A DNA stretch of 64,000 nucleotides from Alphaproteobacteria bacterium. Lineage in GTDB: Bacteria > Pseudomonadota > Alphaproteobacteria > Micropepsales > Micropepsaceae. This document shows, piece after piece, positions 51,197-60,654 of the stretch. The notes under the pieces are model-generated. The model worked only from the letters and a program-made list of their open reading frames with translations. It ran no database searches and had not been told where the DNA came from. The stretch covers positions 831,226-895,225 of the forward strand of contig JAFKEU010000004.1 of assembly GCA_017308475.1 (NCBI GenBank). The letters run 5' to 3'. The translations under genes were made by a program, and so were the position numbers. Every line of letters begins with the position of its first letter. Positions within the stretch are counted from its first letter, which is position 1.

Positions 51197-52834
51197 ATGG
51201 ATTTCACCGTGCCGGGATTGGCAACTGCAAGAATCGACAGCCACGCGGGCGCCCAGCGTGCGCACGCCGCCGCGCATTCGCCCGCCCATGCGTCCACCAA
51301 GGACGACGCTTTCGCCGACATGCTGGCGGCCATCGCGCCCCAGACGCAGAGCAACAAGGCACAGAACGATACGACTCAGAACGGCCAGACGCAGGCCGGC
51401 CAGACGCAGGCTGACACATCACAGGCCGACCAGACACAGGCTGACCAGACACAGGCCGACAAGACGGCGGCGGCCGACACCGTGCAGGACAAGACACCGC
51501 CGGGCCAGGACGCCGCAGGCACCGCCCAGGACCAGAACGACACGGACCAGATCGACGCAGGCCAGGCAGGCGCCACGCCGGCGGGCGTTGCCGACGCCGG
51601 CGCGATCGACAAGCCCAAGGTCAAGGACGTCCGGGACGGCAGCGAAACAAAGGATACGGCCCGCAAGGACGACCGCCATCGCGACGATGCCGCCGCAATG
51701 GTGTTGCCGCCGCAGCCACAACAGCCTGCGCCGCTTCAGCAGCCCATCGTCGCGCAGGCGCCGGTCCCGCAAACCAACCCGCAACAGGCGGACGACGGCG
51801 ACGTGGCCGATGCCCAGCCCGTGACCGGCGTGGCGCAAGCGGCCGCCCCGACCCAGGCAGGCCAGACTCTCGCGGGTCAGGCGCTCGAGGGTCAGTCGCT
51901 CGAGAGTCAGTCTCAGGCAGGTCAGGCGGGGACGCTCGCCGACGGCAAGAAGGACGCCGCGTCATCCAAAAAAGACGCCGGCAAGGATTTTGGCGCCGCG
52001 CCGTCTGCCGCCGATAACAAGGCTGCGGTCGCGGCCAACCTGAAGCCGGTGATGCCCGCCGATGCCGCGGCTGCCCAATCGGCCAAAGCCGCCAATGCGC
52101 AAACCGGGGATGTCCAAACTGGCAATGCCCAAATTGGCGATCTCAAATCCGTGGCAAAGGATGTCGCACAAAAGCCCGACGACGCCGGCAGGATCGCACA
52201 GGCCGACCCGCGGCCGCAGCCTGCGTCCGTCGATGCGCCCGCGCCGCAGCCGCAACCGGCGCAGCCCGTCAATGCCACTGCCACTGCATCCCTTATCGCC
52301 GCCGGTGCCGCGCCCGCGCATCAGGGGCCCGTGGCCGCATCAGTCACGACATTGGCCGCCGCGCCGATGCCGCAGCACCTGGATGTGCGCCAGGAGGCCC
52401 TGACGCCCAACATGGCGGCGCTGGGCGTGGCCATCGCCACGCGCAACCTGTCGGGAGCGCGCCAGTTCGACATTCGCCTGGACCCGCCCGAGCTGGGCCG
52501 GGTGGAGGTGCGCCTGTCCATCGATTCCACCGGCAAGGCCAGCGCCCACCTGTCCGCCGACCAGCAACACACGCTGGACCTGCTGCAGAAGGATTCATCC
52601 GGCCTGACCCGCGCGCTGCGCGATGCCGGGCTGGATGTGGCGCAGAACGGTTTGAACTTTTCGCTGCGCCAGCAGGGCGGCGGCAATGAGAACCGCGGCT
52701 TTTCGGCCCGCGGCCGCACGGGCTCCCAGTCCCTGGCGGCAACGGCAGTCATGACCGCGACCACGACCAGCGCCGCCCTGTCCGGTGCTTCCGCTTATGC
52801 CGGCGGCGATGGCCGGCTCGACATCAGAGTTTAA
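51197..52834 (+). CDS. fliK: flagellar hook-length control protein FliK
   Basis: Measures hook length and switches the export gate. The 545-residue protein has a long, low-complexity N-terminal part rich in Q, A, D and G. It includes pentapeptide-like repeats (QTQAGQTQADTSQADQTQAD, about residues 58-90, and QTLAGQALEGQSLESQSQAG, about 223-245). The conserved C-terminal hook domain reads FDIRLDPPELGRVEVRLSID...LDVAQNGLNFSLRQQ (about 425-505). ATG 51197 is chosen because it follows the promoter; the ribosome site is weak. Confidence 0.9.
   Translation: MDFTVPGLATARIDSHAGAQRAHAAAHSPAHASTKDDAFADMLAAIAPQTQSNKAQNDTTQNGQTQAGQTQADTSQADQTQADQTQADKTAAADTVQDKTPPGQDAAGTAQDQNDTDQIDAGQAGATPAGVADAGAIDKPKVKDVRDGSETKDTARKDDRHRDDAAAMVLPPQPQQPAPLQQPIVAQAPVPQTNPQQADDGDVADAQPVTGVAQAAAPTQAGQTLAGQALEGQSLESQSQAGQAGTLADGKKDAASSKKDAGKDFGAAPSAADNKAAVAANLKPVMPADAAAAQSAKAANAQTGDVQTGNAQIGDLKSVAKDVAQKPDDAGRIAQADPRPQPASVDAPAPQPQPAQPVNATATASLIAAGAAPAHQGPVAASVTTLAAAPMPQHLDVRQEALTPNMAALGVAIATRNLSGARQFDIRLDPPELGRVEVRLSIDSTGKASAHLSADQQHTLDLLQKDSSGLTRALRDAGLDVAQNGLNFSLRQQGGGNENRGFSARGRTGSQSLAATAVMTATTTSAALSGASAYAGGDGRLDIRV
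51380..51460. repeat. 15-base tandem-like repeats in fliK
   Basis: Units of the form CAGACGCAGGCCGGC / CAGACACAGGCTGAC repeat in tandem and encode the QTQAG/QTQAD pentapeptides. A related set lies at about 51860-51925. They could expand or contract in frame and so alter FliK length. Confidence 0.7.
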
Positions 52835-52845
52835 GGAACAGCCCC

Positions 52846-53499
52846 ATGAGCGTTGCCCCCGTCTCTTCCAGCACCCCAAGCACCGGCGCCAGCGATGCGA
52901 TGAAGCAGCTGTCGGGCAATTTCGACACCTTCCTGACGCTCCTGACCACCCAGCTGAAGAACCAGGACCCCACCAGCCCGATGGACTCCAACCAGTTCAC
53001 CCAGCAGCTGGTGCAGTTCAGCCAGGTCGAGCAGCAGATCGACACCAACACCAACCTCAAATCGCTGATCGCCCAGGGCCAGACCCAGGCCGGCACCGCC
53101 GCCGCCACCTATCTGGGCAAGAAGGTATCAGTCACCAATGGCCAGGGCTCGCTTGCGGACGGCGCCGCCAACTGGAGCTACACGCTGAACGGCACCGCCG
53201 CGACCGTGGGCCTGACAGTCACCGATGCGAACAACAAGGTGGTCTATGCGAGCGCCGGCGAGACCGCCCAGGGCAGCCACGCCTTCACCTGGGACGGCAA
53301 GGACAACAACGGCAACGCCCTGCCCGACGGCGGCTACAAGCTGACGGTCACCGCCAAGGACGGCGCGGGCAACGATGTCGCCAATTCGGTGGCGAGCGCC
53401 GGCGTGGTCAGCCAGATCGACATGACCAGCGGCACGCCGCAGCTGGTCATCGGAAATATGGAAGTCGGCGTCGCGGACATCGCGGCGGTCGGCATCTGA
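52846..53499 (+). CDS. flgD: flagellar basal-body rod modification protein FlgD
   Basis: Hook-capping protein that guides FlgE assembly. The N-terminal signature is FDTFLTLLTTQLKNQDPTSPMDSNQFTQQLVQFSQVEQQ. The C-terminal part (WSYTLNGTAATVGLTVTD..., DGKDNNGNALPDGGYKLTV) is the FlgD Ig-like domain. The 217-residue length is typical. It starts 11 bases after fliK and shares its promoter; flgE follows after 91 bases. Confidence 0.95.
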   Translation: MSVAPVSSSTPSTGASDAMKQLSGNFDTFLTLLTTQLKNQDPTSPMDSNQFTQQLVQFSQVEQQIDTNTNLKSLIAQGQTQAGTAAATYLGKKVSVTNGQGSLADGAANWSYTLNGTAATVGLTVTDANNKVVYASAGETAQGSHAFTWDGKDNNGNALPDGGYKLTVTAKDGAGNDVANSVASAGVVSQIDMTSGTPQLVIGNMEVGVADIAAVGI

Positions 53500-53590
53500 A
53501 CGGATTGAACCTGAACCCTGGCGCCGAGAATTGGCGCCGCACCCATTGGACCGGCGGGCGAAGCCCAAAGCTCCAAAAAGGACTTGAACC

Positions 53591-54895
53591 ATGTCTCTCT
53601 TCGGCTCCCTGAATATCGGCGTCGCCGGCCTTGCCGCCAACAGCGCGGCGCTGAGCGCGACCTCCTCCAACATCGCCAACGTCAACACCGTCGGCTACAA
53701 GGAGGCCACCACCAACTTCTCCACCTTCCTGAACTCCAGCGGCCTTGCCGGCGGCGGTTCGGCCGGCGTCACCGCGGTGATCGGCCAGGACGTCACCACG
53801 CAGGGCCTGCCCGTCACCACCACGTCGCCGACGGACCTGTCGATCTCGGGCAACGGTTTCTTCGTGGTCTCGCCCAACACCACCTCGGTGGTGCAGGAAT
53901 ATACCCGCGCGGGCAGCTTCAAGCCCGACGCCAGCGGCTATCTGGTGAATTCGGCGGGGCTTTACCTGCGCGGCTGGGCACTGGACAGCCAGGGCAACAT
54001 CCCCACCAACACCGGCAACCTGTCGCTGATCAACGTCTCCAGCGTTTCGGGCAAGGCCGAGGCCACGTCCACGCTGGGCCTGCAGGCGAACCTGCAGTCC
54101 AGCGCCCCGGTCGCCAGCGCCTACACCGCCGGCGACATGGCGTCGGGCACGGTGCAGCCGGACTTCCAGCGCACCATCAACGTCTATGACAGCCAGGGCG
54201 GTACCCAGCCCCTGACATTCTCCTTCATCAAGACCGGCGCCAACACCTGGGGCTACGAAGCCACCTATTCCGGCAATGCGTCGAACATCTCGACCACCGG
54301 CCCGCTCTATTCGGGCACGATGCAGTTCAACTCGGACGGTTCACTGGCGACGGCCGATACCGCCTCGGCCACGCCCACCGGCACCATTTCCCTGAGCATT
54401 CCGTGGAGCGCGTCGACGGGTCTTGCGGCGCAGACCATCACCCTGAACCTGGGCACGGTGAACGGCACCGGCGGCGTGACGCAGTACGACTCCACGTCAA
54501 CGCTCAATGCCTCCACCGCCGACGGCAAGCCCTTCGGCACCGTCACCAACGTGACCGTGGCCAAGGACGGCACCGTGACGGCGCAGTTCTCCAACGGACT
54601 GTCGCAGGACATCTATCGCATCCCGATCGCCACCTTCGCCAATCCCAACGGCCTCACTCAGGTGTCGGGCAACGCCTATATCACCAACAAGTCCTCGGGC
54701 GCGGCCGACATCAATGTGGCCGATTCCGGCTCGGCCGGCGGCATCGCCAGCCAGTCGCTGGAAGGCTCGACCGTCGACCTGGCGAACGAGTTCACCAACC
54801 TGATCACCACCCAGCGCGCCTATTCGGCGTCGGCCCGCATCATCACCACGGCCGACCAGATGCTGCAGCAGCTGGAACAGTTGCCGACAAACTGA
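53591..54895 (+). CDS. flgE: flagellar hook protein FlgE
   Basis: Builds the hook. The 434-residue protein begins MSLFGSLNIGVAGLAANSAALSATSSNIANVNTVGYKEA, the flagellar rod/hook N-terminal motif, and ends with DLANEFTNLITTQRAYSASARIITTADQMLQQL, its C-terminal partner. The central domain is serine/threonine-rich. Ribosome site AAAAGGA precedes the ATG by about 8 bases. It is the last gene of the fliK-flgD-flgE run and is followed by a strong hairpin. Confidence 0.95.
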   Translation: MSLFGSLNIGVAGLAANSAALSATSSNIANVNTVGYKEATTNFSTFLNSSGLAGGGSAGVTAVIGQDVTTQGLPVTTTSPTDLSISGNGFFVVSPNTTSVVQEYTRAGSFKPDASGYLVNSAGLYLRGWALDSQGNIPTNTGNLSLINVSSVSGKAEATSTLGLQANLQSSAPVASAYTAGDMASGTVQPDFQRTINVYDSQGGTQPLTFSFIKTGANTWGYEATYSGNASNISTTGPLYSGTMQFNSDGSLATADTASATPTGTISLSIPWSASTGLAAQTITLNLGTVNGTGGVTQYDSTSTLNASTADGKPFGTVTNVTVAKDGTVTAQFSNGLSQDIYRIPIATFANPNGLTQVSGNAYITNKSSGAADINVADSGSAGGIASQSLEGSTVDLANEFTNLITTQRAYSASARIITTADQMLQQLEQLPTN

Positions 54896-54903
54896 CGACG
54901 ACC

Positions 54904-54932
54904 GGGAAAGGCCCGTGAACCGGGCCTTTCCC
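54904..54932 (+). terminator. hairpin after flgE
   Basis: A perfect 12-bp stem, GGGAAAGGCCCG and CGGGCCTTTCCC, with a 5-base loop, lies 8 bases after the flgE stop. There is no T-tract after it, so it may act as a Rho-independent terminator of weak type or as an mRNA 3'-end stabiliser. Confidence 0.7.
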
Positions 54933-55046
54933 GCATCACTCATGCCAATTTGACGCAATGTCTTATGCCTTCGTTTACCACGGTCTTTGGCCCTTTTTTA
55001 AACGCGCCGGGGCTATTTTTTCCGTGGTCATGGTCGGGAGAATACA

Positions 55047-55319
55047 ATGGAAGAGCGCAAGGGACGCGTAAGCTACGTCATCGGACCCGACGGGTCTCCG
55101 CTGACGCTGGCCGATCTGCCGCCGCCTTCGACCCGCCGCTGGGTGATCCGCCGCAAGGCGGAAGTCGTCGCTGCCGTGCGCGGCGGCCTTCTGAGCCTGG
55201 ACGATGCCTGCAAGCGCTATACGCTGACGGTGGAGGAATTCCTTGCCTGGCAGCATGCCATCGACCGCTTTGGTCTGGCGGGCCTGCGCGCCACGCGCGT
55301 GCAGCAGTATCGAAACTGA
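55047..55319 (+). CDS. sciP: CtrA inhibitor SciP, DUF1153 family
   Basis: A 90-residue helix-turn-helix-like protein. In Caulobacter SciP binds CtrA and represses its target genes in late cell cycle. The sequence RKAEVVAAVRGGLLSLDDAC, preceded by VIGPDGSPLTLADLPPPSTRRWVIR and followed by RYTLTVEEFLAWQHAIDRFGLAGLRATRVQQYR, is that of the family throughout. It sits between the hook genes and the fliF operon, with its own hairpin terminator, the place expected of a flagellar cell-cycle gene in the group. Confidence 0.93.
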   Translation: MEERKGRVSYVIGPDGSPLTLADLPPPSTRRWVIRRKAEVVAAVRGGLLSLDDACKRYTLTVEEFLAWQHAIDRFGLAGLRATRVQQYRN

Positions 55320-55376
55320 CGCCGGGCGGCTTCGCACGGAGCTCGCCGCGCAGCATCGCGTAAACAAGTCCTTAAG

Positions 55377-55410
55377 AGCGCGCCCGCGGAAATGCTTTCC
55401 CGGGCGCGCT
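55377..55410 (+). terminator. hairpin between sciP and fliF
   Basis: AGCGCGCCCG...CGGGCGCGCT forms a perfect 10-bp outer stem extended by GGAAA-TGC-TTTCC, about 15 pairs with one bulged C. It lies 57 bases after sciP and is followed by TTCGCTT. It probably ends the sciP transcript before the fliF promoter. Confidence 0.75.
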
Positions 55411-55415
55411 TTCGC

Positions 55416-55430
55416 TTAAGCCAAATTTTA
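55416..55430. promoter_or_regulatory. candidate CtrA box upstream of fliF
   Basis: TTAA-N7-TTTA (positions 55416-55419 and 55427-55430) differs by one base from the CtrA consensus TTAA-N7-TTAA. It lies about 80 bases upstream of the fliF start. In Caulobacter the fliF operon is CtrA-controlled. This is one site with one mismatch, so it is tentative. Confidence 0.45.
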
Positions 55431-55509
55431 CCCTGAAGACGGCAATGTTTGCCTAGCAGACCGGGGGGCGGGGAAGTGCTTCCTCCGGTATTGCCAGGAG
55501 GACAGGACT

Positions 55510-57141
55510 TTGCCGGATTTCTTCAAAGCAGTCGGAGCAGCGCGGTTCGGCGTCATGGCCGGCGTGGCCGCCGTGCTGACGGCCTTCTTCCTTTATATCG
55601 CCGGCGCCATCACCGAGCCGCCCAAGACCATCCTCTTTTCCGGGCTGGAGGCGCGCGACGCCGCCGCCGTCACCGCCAAGCTGGACGCAATGGCGGTCAA
55701 GTATGACGTCAAGGACGGCGGCACCGTGCTGGTTCCCGCCGACCAGGTGACCAAGCTGCGCATGGCGCTGGCCCAGGACAACCTGCCCGCCGCCGGCGTC
55801 GGCTATGAGATTTTCGACAAGTCGGATGCCTTCGGCACCACCGCCTTCGTCCAGAACATCAACCGGCTGCGCGCGCTGGAAGGCGAATTGGCCCGTTCGA
55901 TCCAGACCATCGACGGCGTCGAGGCTGCCCGCGTGCACCTGGTGATCCCCGAGCGGCAGATCTTCAGCCGCGACGACCAGCAGCCTTCCGCGAGCGTTGT
56001 CCTGAAGACCGCTTCACGCATGGACCGCGGCCAGGTCCAGGCGGTCCAGCACCTGGTGGCGGCCGCCGTCGCCTCCCTCACCGCCGACCGTGTCGCCATC
56101 GTCGACGACCACGGCAACCTGTTGGCCGGCGGCGACGACAAGTCCGGTCCCAACGCCATGGCCCGCGGCCAGGACGAGGACACCACCAATTACGAGAACA
56201 CGCTGCGCCAGCGCATCGAATCCATCGTCGCCAGCGTGGTGGGCGCCGGCCATGTCCAGGTCCAGGTCGCCGCCGACATCAACTACAATCACACCCAGAC
56301 CACCAGCGAGACCTTCGACCCCGACAGCAAGGTGGTGCGCTCGACCCAGACGGTGGAGCAGAATTCCTCGGATAACAGCGGCAGCACCACCAACGCGGTG
56401 TCCGTCTCCGCCGCCCTGCCGGGCGGTGCCCAGGCCCCCGCCGGCGGCGACGCCAGCCGTTCCTCCTCGGGCCGCACCGAGGAGACCACCAACTACGAAA
56501 TCTCCAAAAAGGTCACCACCTCCACCGTTGACGGCGGCGAGGTCAAGAAACTGTCGGTGGCCGTCGTCGTCGACGGCAGCACCACCGGCGAGGGCGCGGG
56601 CACCTACAAGCCGCGCAGCGCCGCGGAGATGGCCCAGATCACCGCGCTGGTCAAATCCGCCATGGGCTTCGACCAGGCACGCGGCGACCAGGTGCAGGTC
56701 AGCAACATGGCCTTCGCCCGCGTCGACACACTGGAAGGCACGCCCGCGCCCAAGCCACTGCTGGGCCTGGACGGCGCCTATTGGTTCAAGATCATCGAGG
56801 CGGCGATCATGTGCGTGACCGCGCTTCTGATCGGCCTGTTCGTCGCCCGCCCGCTGATCAACCGCATGTTCGCGCCGCTGGCGCCGCTGCAACCGGGCCA
56901 GCCCGTCCAGATCCCCGGCAGCGCGCCACCCGCCGGCAGCCTGCCCGCGCCCGGCGCGCAGGGCGCGGCCAATGCCGTGCCCGGCGCCCTGCCCGCCCCT
57001 GCGCCGCATCCCACCATCGACACCAGCCGCATCGAGGGCCAGGTGCGCGAATCGGCCATCCGCAAGGTCGGCGAAGTGGTCGACTCCCACCCCGAGGAAG
57101 CGCTGGCCATCATCCGCACCTGGCTGCACCAGCCCGCCTGA
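55510..57141 (+). CDS. fliF: flagellar MS-ring protein FliF
   Basis: Forms the MS ring in the cytoplasmic membrane. The 543-residue protein has an N-terminal membrane helix (VMAGVAAVLTAFFLYIAGAI), the secretin-like ring domains with ARVHLVIPERQIFSRDDQQPSASVVL, a second membrane helix (IIEAAIMCVTALLIGLFVARPLINRMF), and a proline/alanine-rich C-terminal FliG-binding tail. The start is TTG 55510, with an AGGAGG ribosome site about ten bases upstream. First gene of fliF-fliG-fliH-fliN-flbD. Confidence 0.95.
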   Translation: MPDFFKAVGAARFGVMAGVAAVLTAFFLYIAGAITEPPKTILFSGLEARDAAAVTAKLDAMAVKYDVKDGGTVLVPADQVTKLRMALAQDNLPAAGVGYEIFDKSDAFGTTAFVQNINRLRALEGELARSIQTIDGVEAARVHLVIPERQIFSRDDQQPSASVVLKTASRMDRGQVQAVQHLVAAAVASLTADRVAIVDDHGNLLAGGDDKSGPNAMARGQDEDTTNYENTLRQRIESIVASVVGAGHVQVQVAADINYNHTQTTSETFDPDSKVVRSTQTVEQNSSDNSGSTTNAVSVSAALPGGAQAPAGGDASRSSSGRTEETTNYEISKKVTTSTVDGGEVKKLSVAVVVDGSTTGEGAGTYKPRSAAEMAQITALVKSAMGFDQARGDQVQVSNMAFARVDTLEGTPAPKPLLGLDGAYWFKIIEAAIMCVTALLIGLFVARPLINRMFAPLAPLQPGQPVQIPGSAPPAGSLPAPGAQGAANAVPGALPAPAPHPTIDTSRIEGQVRESAIRKVGEVVDSHPEEALAIIRTWLHQPA

Positions 57142-57157
57142 CATCAGAGACTGAAAA

Positions 57158-58192
57158 ATGGCAAAGCCCGCCAAAGCCAGCGTCAAGGAAGACATCAGGA
57201 GCCTGACCGGCGCCGAGCGCGCTGCCATCATCATGCTGTCGCTGGGCGAGGAGCATTCCTCCAAGATCTGGCAGATGATGGACGAGGACGAGATCAAGGA
57301 AGTCTCGCAGATCATGTCCAACCTGGGCACCGTCTCGTCCACCCTGGTCGAGAGGCTGCTGGTGGACTTCGTCTCCCAGATGTCGGGCACCGGCTCGCTG
57401 ATGGGCTCCTATGAATCCACCGAGCGGCTCCTGGCCGGCATCCTGCCGCAGGAACGGGTTTCCACCATCATGGAGGAAATCCGCGGACCCGCAGGCCGCA
57501 CCATGTGGGACAAGCTGGGCAACGTGAACGAGACGGTCCTGGCCAACTATCTGAAGAACGAATATCCCCAGACCGTTTCGGTCGTGCTGTCCAAGATCAA
57601 GCCGGAACATGCCGCGCGCGTCCTGGGGGCCCTGCCCGAGGAATTCGCCCTGGAAGTGGTGCAGCGCATGCTGCGCATGGAAAGCGTGCAGAAGGACATC
57701 CTGGACAAGGTCGAGCAGACCCTGCGCGTGGAGTTCATGTCGAACCTGGCGCGCACCGCCAAGCGCGACGCCCATGAGCAGATGGCGGAAATCTTCAACA
57801 ATTTCGACCGCCAGACCGAAAGCCGCTTCATCACCGCGCTGGAAGAACGCTCGCGCGACAGCGCCGAGCGCATCAAGGCGCTGATGTTCACCTTCGAGGA
57901 CCTGGGCAAGCTGGACCCCGGTTCGATCCAGACCCTGCTGCGCAATGTGGAGAAGGACAAGCTGGCCCTGGCGCTGAAGGGCGCCACCGACGGGCTGCGC
58001 GACGTCTTCTTCTCGAACATGAGCGAGCGCGCCGGCAAGATCCTGCGCGACGACATGGAGGCGATGGGGCCCGTGCGCCTGAAGGACGTCGACGAGGCGC
58101 AGATGCGCATGGTCAACGTCGCCAAGGACCTGGCCAACAAGGGCGAAATCATGATCGCCGGCGGCAGCGGCGACGACGAGCTGGTGTACTGA
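57158..58192 (+). CDS. fliG: flagellar motor switch protein FliG
   Basis: Torque-generating rotor protein. The 344-residue sequence has the N-terminal FliF-binding domain ([21 protein letters not shown]), the middle domain with [30 protein letters not shown], and the C-terminal charged torque helix with [34 protein letters not shown]. Its length is standard. Its TGA and the next ATG overlap by one base (TGATG), so fliH is translationally coupled. Confidence 0.97.
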   Translation: MAKPAKASVKEDIRSLTGAERAAIIMLSLGEEHSSKIWQMMDEDEIKEVSQIMSNLGTVSSTLVERLLVDFVSQMSGTGSLMGSYESTERLLAGILPQERVSTIMEEIRGPAGRTMWDKLGNVNETVLANYLKNEYPQTVSVVLSKIKPEHAARVLGALPEEFALEVVQRMLRMESVQKDILDKVEQTLRVEFMSNLARTAKRDAHEQMAEIFNNFDRQTESRFITALEERSRDSAERIKALMFTFEDLGKLDPGSIQTLLRNVEKDKLALALKGATDGLRDVFFSNMSERAGKILRDDMEAMGPVRLKDVDEAQMRMVNVAKDLANKGEIMIAGGSGDDELVY

Positions 58193-58818
58193 TGATCAAG
58201 AACGCCGCCAAATTCACCTTCGACACCGAGTTCCTGCCGGAAGGCGACCGCGTCGCCCCCGCGGCAAAGGCCCGCCAGCGCCAGACCCTGACCAATGAGG
58301 AGCTGGAAGCGATGGCCGACAGCGCCCGGCGCGAGGGCGAAACCGCCGCATCGGCCCGCGCCGTCGAACAGCTGGACCGCACCATCGCCGCGCTGACCGT
58401 GTCGCTGCGCGCCGCGCTGGACTCCAGCCGCGCCGAGATCCAGGCCGTGCGCGCCGAGGCCGCCCAGATCGCCCTGGCCATGGCCCGCAAGATCGCGCCC
58501 GCCGCCCTGGCCGCCTGTCCCACCGGCGATGTCGAGATTGCGCTGCGCCAGGCCATGCACCAGGCCATCACCGAGCCGCGCATCACGCTGCGCGCCCACC
58601 CCGGCGTGGTCGAGGCGCTTGCCCCGCGCGTCGAGGCGATCGCGCATGAGGAAGGCTATGACGGCCGGGTGATGCTGGCCGCCGATGCCGCCATGACCGG
58701 CGCGGACTGCCGCATCGAATGGCGCGGCGGCGGCGCCGAGCGCAGCGAGGCCGCCATCGAAGAAGCACTGGCCAGACTGTTTGCCGACCGTTTTTCCCAT
58801 AACGACGTGAAAGGATAA
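58192..58818 (+). CDS. fliH: flagellar assembly protein FliH (FlbE)
   Basis: The gene between fliG and fliN, in the position of Caulobacter flbE, the FliH homologue that regulates the FliI export ATPase. The 208-residue sequence is poorly conserved, as usual. It has a charged, alanine-rich coiled middle (ARREGETAASARAVEQLDRTIAALTVSLRAALD) and a C-terminal domain resembling HrpE/FliH (DVEIALRQAMHQAITEPRITLRAHPGVVEAL...GADCRIEWRGGG). The name rests on position plus this pattern. Confidence 0.85.
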   Translation: MIKNAAKFTFDTEFLPEGDRVAPAAKARQRQTLTNEELEAMADSARREGETAASARAVEQLDRTIAALTVSLRAALDSSRAEIQAVRAEAAQIALAMARKIAPAALAACPTGDVEIALRQAMHQAITEPRITLRAHPGVVEALAPRVEAIAHEEGYDGRVMLAADAAMTGADCRIEWRGGGAERSEAAIEEALARLFADRFSHNDVKG

Positions 58819-58822
58819 GTCC

Positions 58823-59176
58823 ATGGCGACCGACAATGTCGATCTGCCCGATCTCTCCGGCGAAAATGCCGGCGCCGCTCCGGCACTTTTGAACACCGAT
58901 GCGCCGGCCGAAGCCGCGCCCAAGCATGCCGCCCAGGACCTGGAGGCGGTGTTCGACGTGCCGGTCACGGTCTCGGCCGTGCTGGGCAAGTCGGCGATGG
59001 AAGTCAGCCAGCTCTTGAAGCTGGGCAAGGGCACCATCGTCGAGCTGGACCGCAAGGTGGGCGAAGCCATCGACATCTATGTGAATGACCGCCTGGTGGC
59101 ACGCGGCGAAGTCGTGCTGGTCGAGGACCGGCTGGGCGTGACCATGACCGAAATCATCAAGGCCGGACAGTCGTAG
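58823..59176 (+). CDS. fliN: flagellar motor switch protein FliN
   Basis: C-ring protein of 117 residues. The SpoA/FliN domain is in the last 80 residues: VFDVPVTVSAVLGKSAMEVSQLLKLGKGTIVELDRKVGEAIDIYVNDRLVARGEVVLVEDRLGVTMTEI is the family pattern, with the VELDRKVG core. The first 40 residues are acidic and alanine-rich. It starts 4 bases after fliH. Confidence 0.94.
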   Translation: MATDNVDLPDLSGENAGAAPALLNTDAPAEAAPKHAAQDLEAVFDVPVTVSAVLGKSAMEVSQLLKLGKGTIVELDRKVGEAIDIYVNDRLVARGEVVLVEDRLGVTMTEIIKAGQS

Positions 59177-59239
59177 GAAATTTGATCTGCGCGCCCCCCT
59201 GAAAACATCGGGCCGGCGCGCGGAGACAGGAGAAAGAAA

Positions 59240-60634
59240 ATGCGTCTTCTCATCGTCGGCGGCCTTTCGGGCCAGATCGGCCTGGCCACCAGGATTGCGA
59301 TGGACAGGGGGGCCAAGGTCACCCATGCCGGCAGCATCGACCAGGCGCTGGCGACCCTGCGTGGCGGGGCGGGCGCGGACCTGGTGTTCTGCGATGTGGG
59401 GCTGGAGATCGGCGCGCTGGTGCGGGGCCTGGCGGCCGAGCGCATCTGCACCCCGGTGGTGGCCTGCGGCGTCGGCACCGACACCCGCCGCGCTGTGGAC
59501 GCGATCCGCGCCGGGGCCAAGGAATATCTGCCCCTGCCCGCCGATCCCGAACTGATCGCCGCGGTGCTGGCGGCGGTGGCCGACGAAAGCCACCAGCTGG
59601 TCCATGAAGACGAAGCGATGAATGCCGTCCTGGGCCTGGCCGACCAGATCGCCGGCAGCGAAGCCTCGATCCTGATCACCGGCGAAAGCGGCACCGGCAA
59701 GGAGGTGATGGCGCGCTATATTCACAGGAAGAGCCACCGCGCCGACAAGCCCTTCATCAGCGTCAACTGCGCCGCCATTCCCGAGAACCTGCTGGAATCG
59801 GAACTGTTCGGCCATGAGAAGGGCGCCTTCACCGGCGCCATCGCACGGCGCATCGGCAAGTTCGAGGAAGCCAATGGCGGCACGCTGCTGCTGGACGAAA
59901 TCAGCGAGATGGACGCGCGCCTGCAAGCCAAGCTGCTGCGCGCCATCCAGGAGCGCGAGATCGACCGCGTCGGCGGCACCAGGCCCGTCAAGGTGGACAT
60001 CCGCATCATCGCCACCTCCAACCGCGACCTGGCCGAGGCAGTACGCCACGGCACCTTCCGCGAAGACCTGCTCTATCGCCTGAATGTCGTGAACCTGCGC
60101 CTGCCGGCGCTGCGCGAGCGGCCCAAGGACATCCGCGCGCTATCCCAGCATTTCGCGCGCAAATATGCCGAGGCCAACGGCGTGCCGTTCCGGGTCCTTG
60201 CCCCGCAGACCGAGCGGCTGCTGCTGGGCCATCCCTGGAGGGGCAATGTGCGCGAGCTGGAAAACACCATCCACCGCGCTGTGCTGCTGGCGCAGGGCAC
60301 GGAAATCGGCCCCGAGGCCATCCGCCTGCCGGATGGAACGCAGGTGGGCGCCCAGCCGGCCACGCCCGGCAGCCCCGTCATCCCGTCGCAGAACGTGCAG
60401 GTGCAGGGCGCCATGGTTCAGGCCGGGGCCGCCACCCGCTCGCTGGTGGGTCGCACTGTCAGTGACGTCGAGCGCGACCTGATCCTGGACACGCTGGACC
60501 ACTGCCTGGGCAACCGCACCCACGCCGCCAACATCCTGGGCATTTCGATCCGCACCCTGCGCAACAAGCTGCGCGAATATTCCGATTCAGGCCTGAGTGT
60601 CCCCAGCCATGGCGAGCAGAGGATGGCGGGGTAA
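59240..60634 (+). CDS. flbD: sigma-54-dependent flagellar regulator FlbD
   Basis: A 464-residue activator. The N-terminal receiver is degenerate: D52 in VFCDVG is kept, but the acidic pair near residue 8 is Gly-Gly and the conserved lysine is replaced (LPLPA). The AAA+ domain has [10 protein letters not shown] and the sigma-54 contact loop [16 protein letters not shown] [15 protein letters not shown] follows. The C-terminal Fis-type helix-turn-helix is [18 protein letters not shown]. It matches Caulobacter FlbD in place and form, and likely drives the flgK and fliK promoters. Confidence 0.93.
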   Translation: MRLLIVGGLSGQIGLATRIAMDRGAKVTHAGSIDQALATLRGGAGADLVFCDVGLEIGALVRGLAAERICTPVVACGVGTDTRRAVDAIRAGAKEYLPLPADPELIAAVLAAVADESHQLVHEDEAMNAVLGLADQIAGSEASILITGESGTGKEVMARYIHRKSHRADKPFISVNCAAIPENLLESELFGHEKGAFTGAIARRIGKFEEANGGTLLLDEISEMDARLQAKLLRAIQEREIDRVGGTRPVKVDIRIIATSNRDLAEAVRHGTFREDLLYRLNVVNLRLPALRERPKDIRALSQHFARKYAEANGVPFRVLAPQTERLLLGHPWRGNVRELENTIHRAVLLAQGTEIGPEAIRLPDGTQVGAQPATPGSPVIPSQNVQVQGAMVQAGAATRSLVGRTVSDVERDLILDTLDHCLGNRTHAANILGISIRTLRNKLREYSDSGLSVPSHGEQRMAG

Positions 60635-60654
60635 GGCGCGACCGGCGTGGCGAT

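Noticed and set aside
55452..55466. A sigma-54 promoter for fliF (CGGCAATGTTTGCC)
   Set aside because: The spacing between GG and GC is 8, not 10, so it does not meet the sigma-54 rule.
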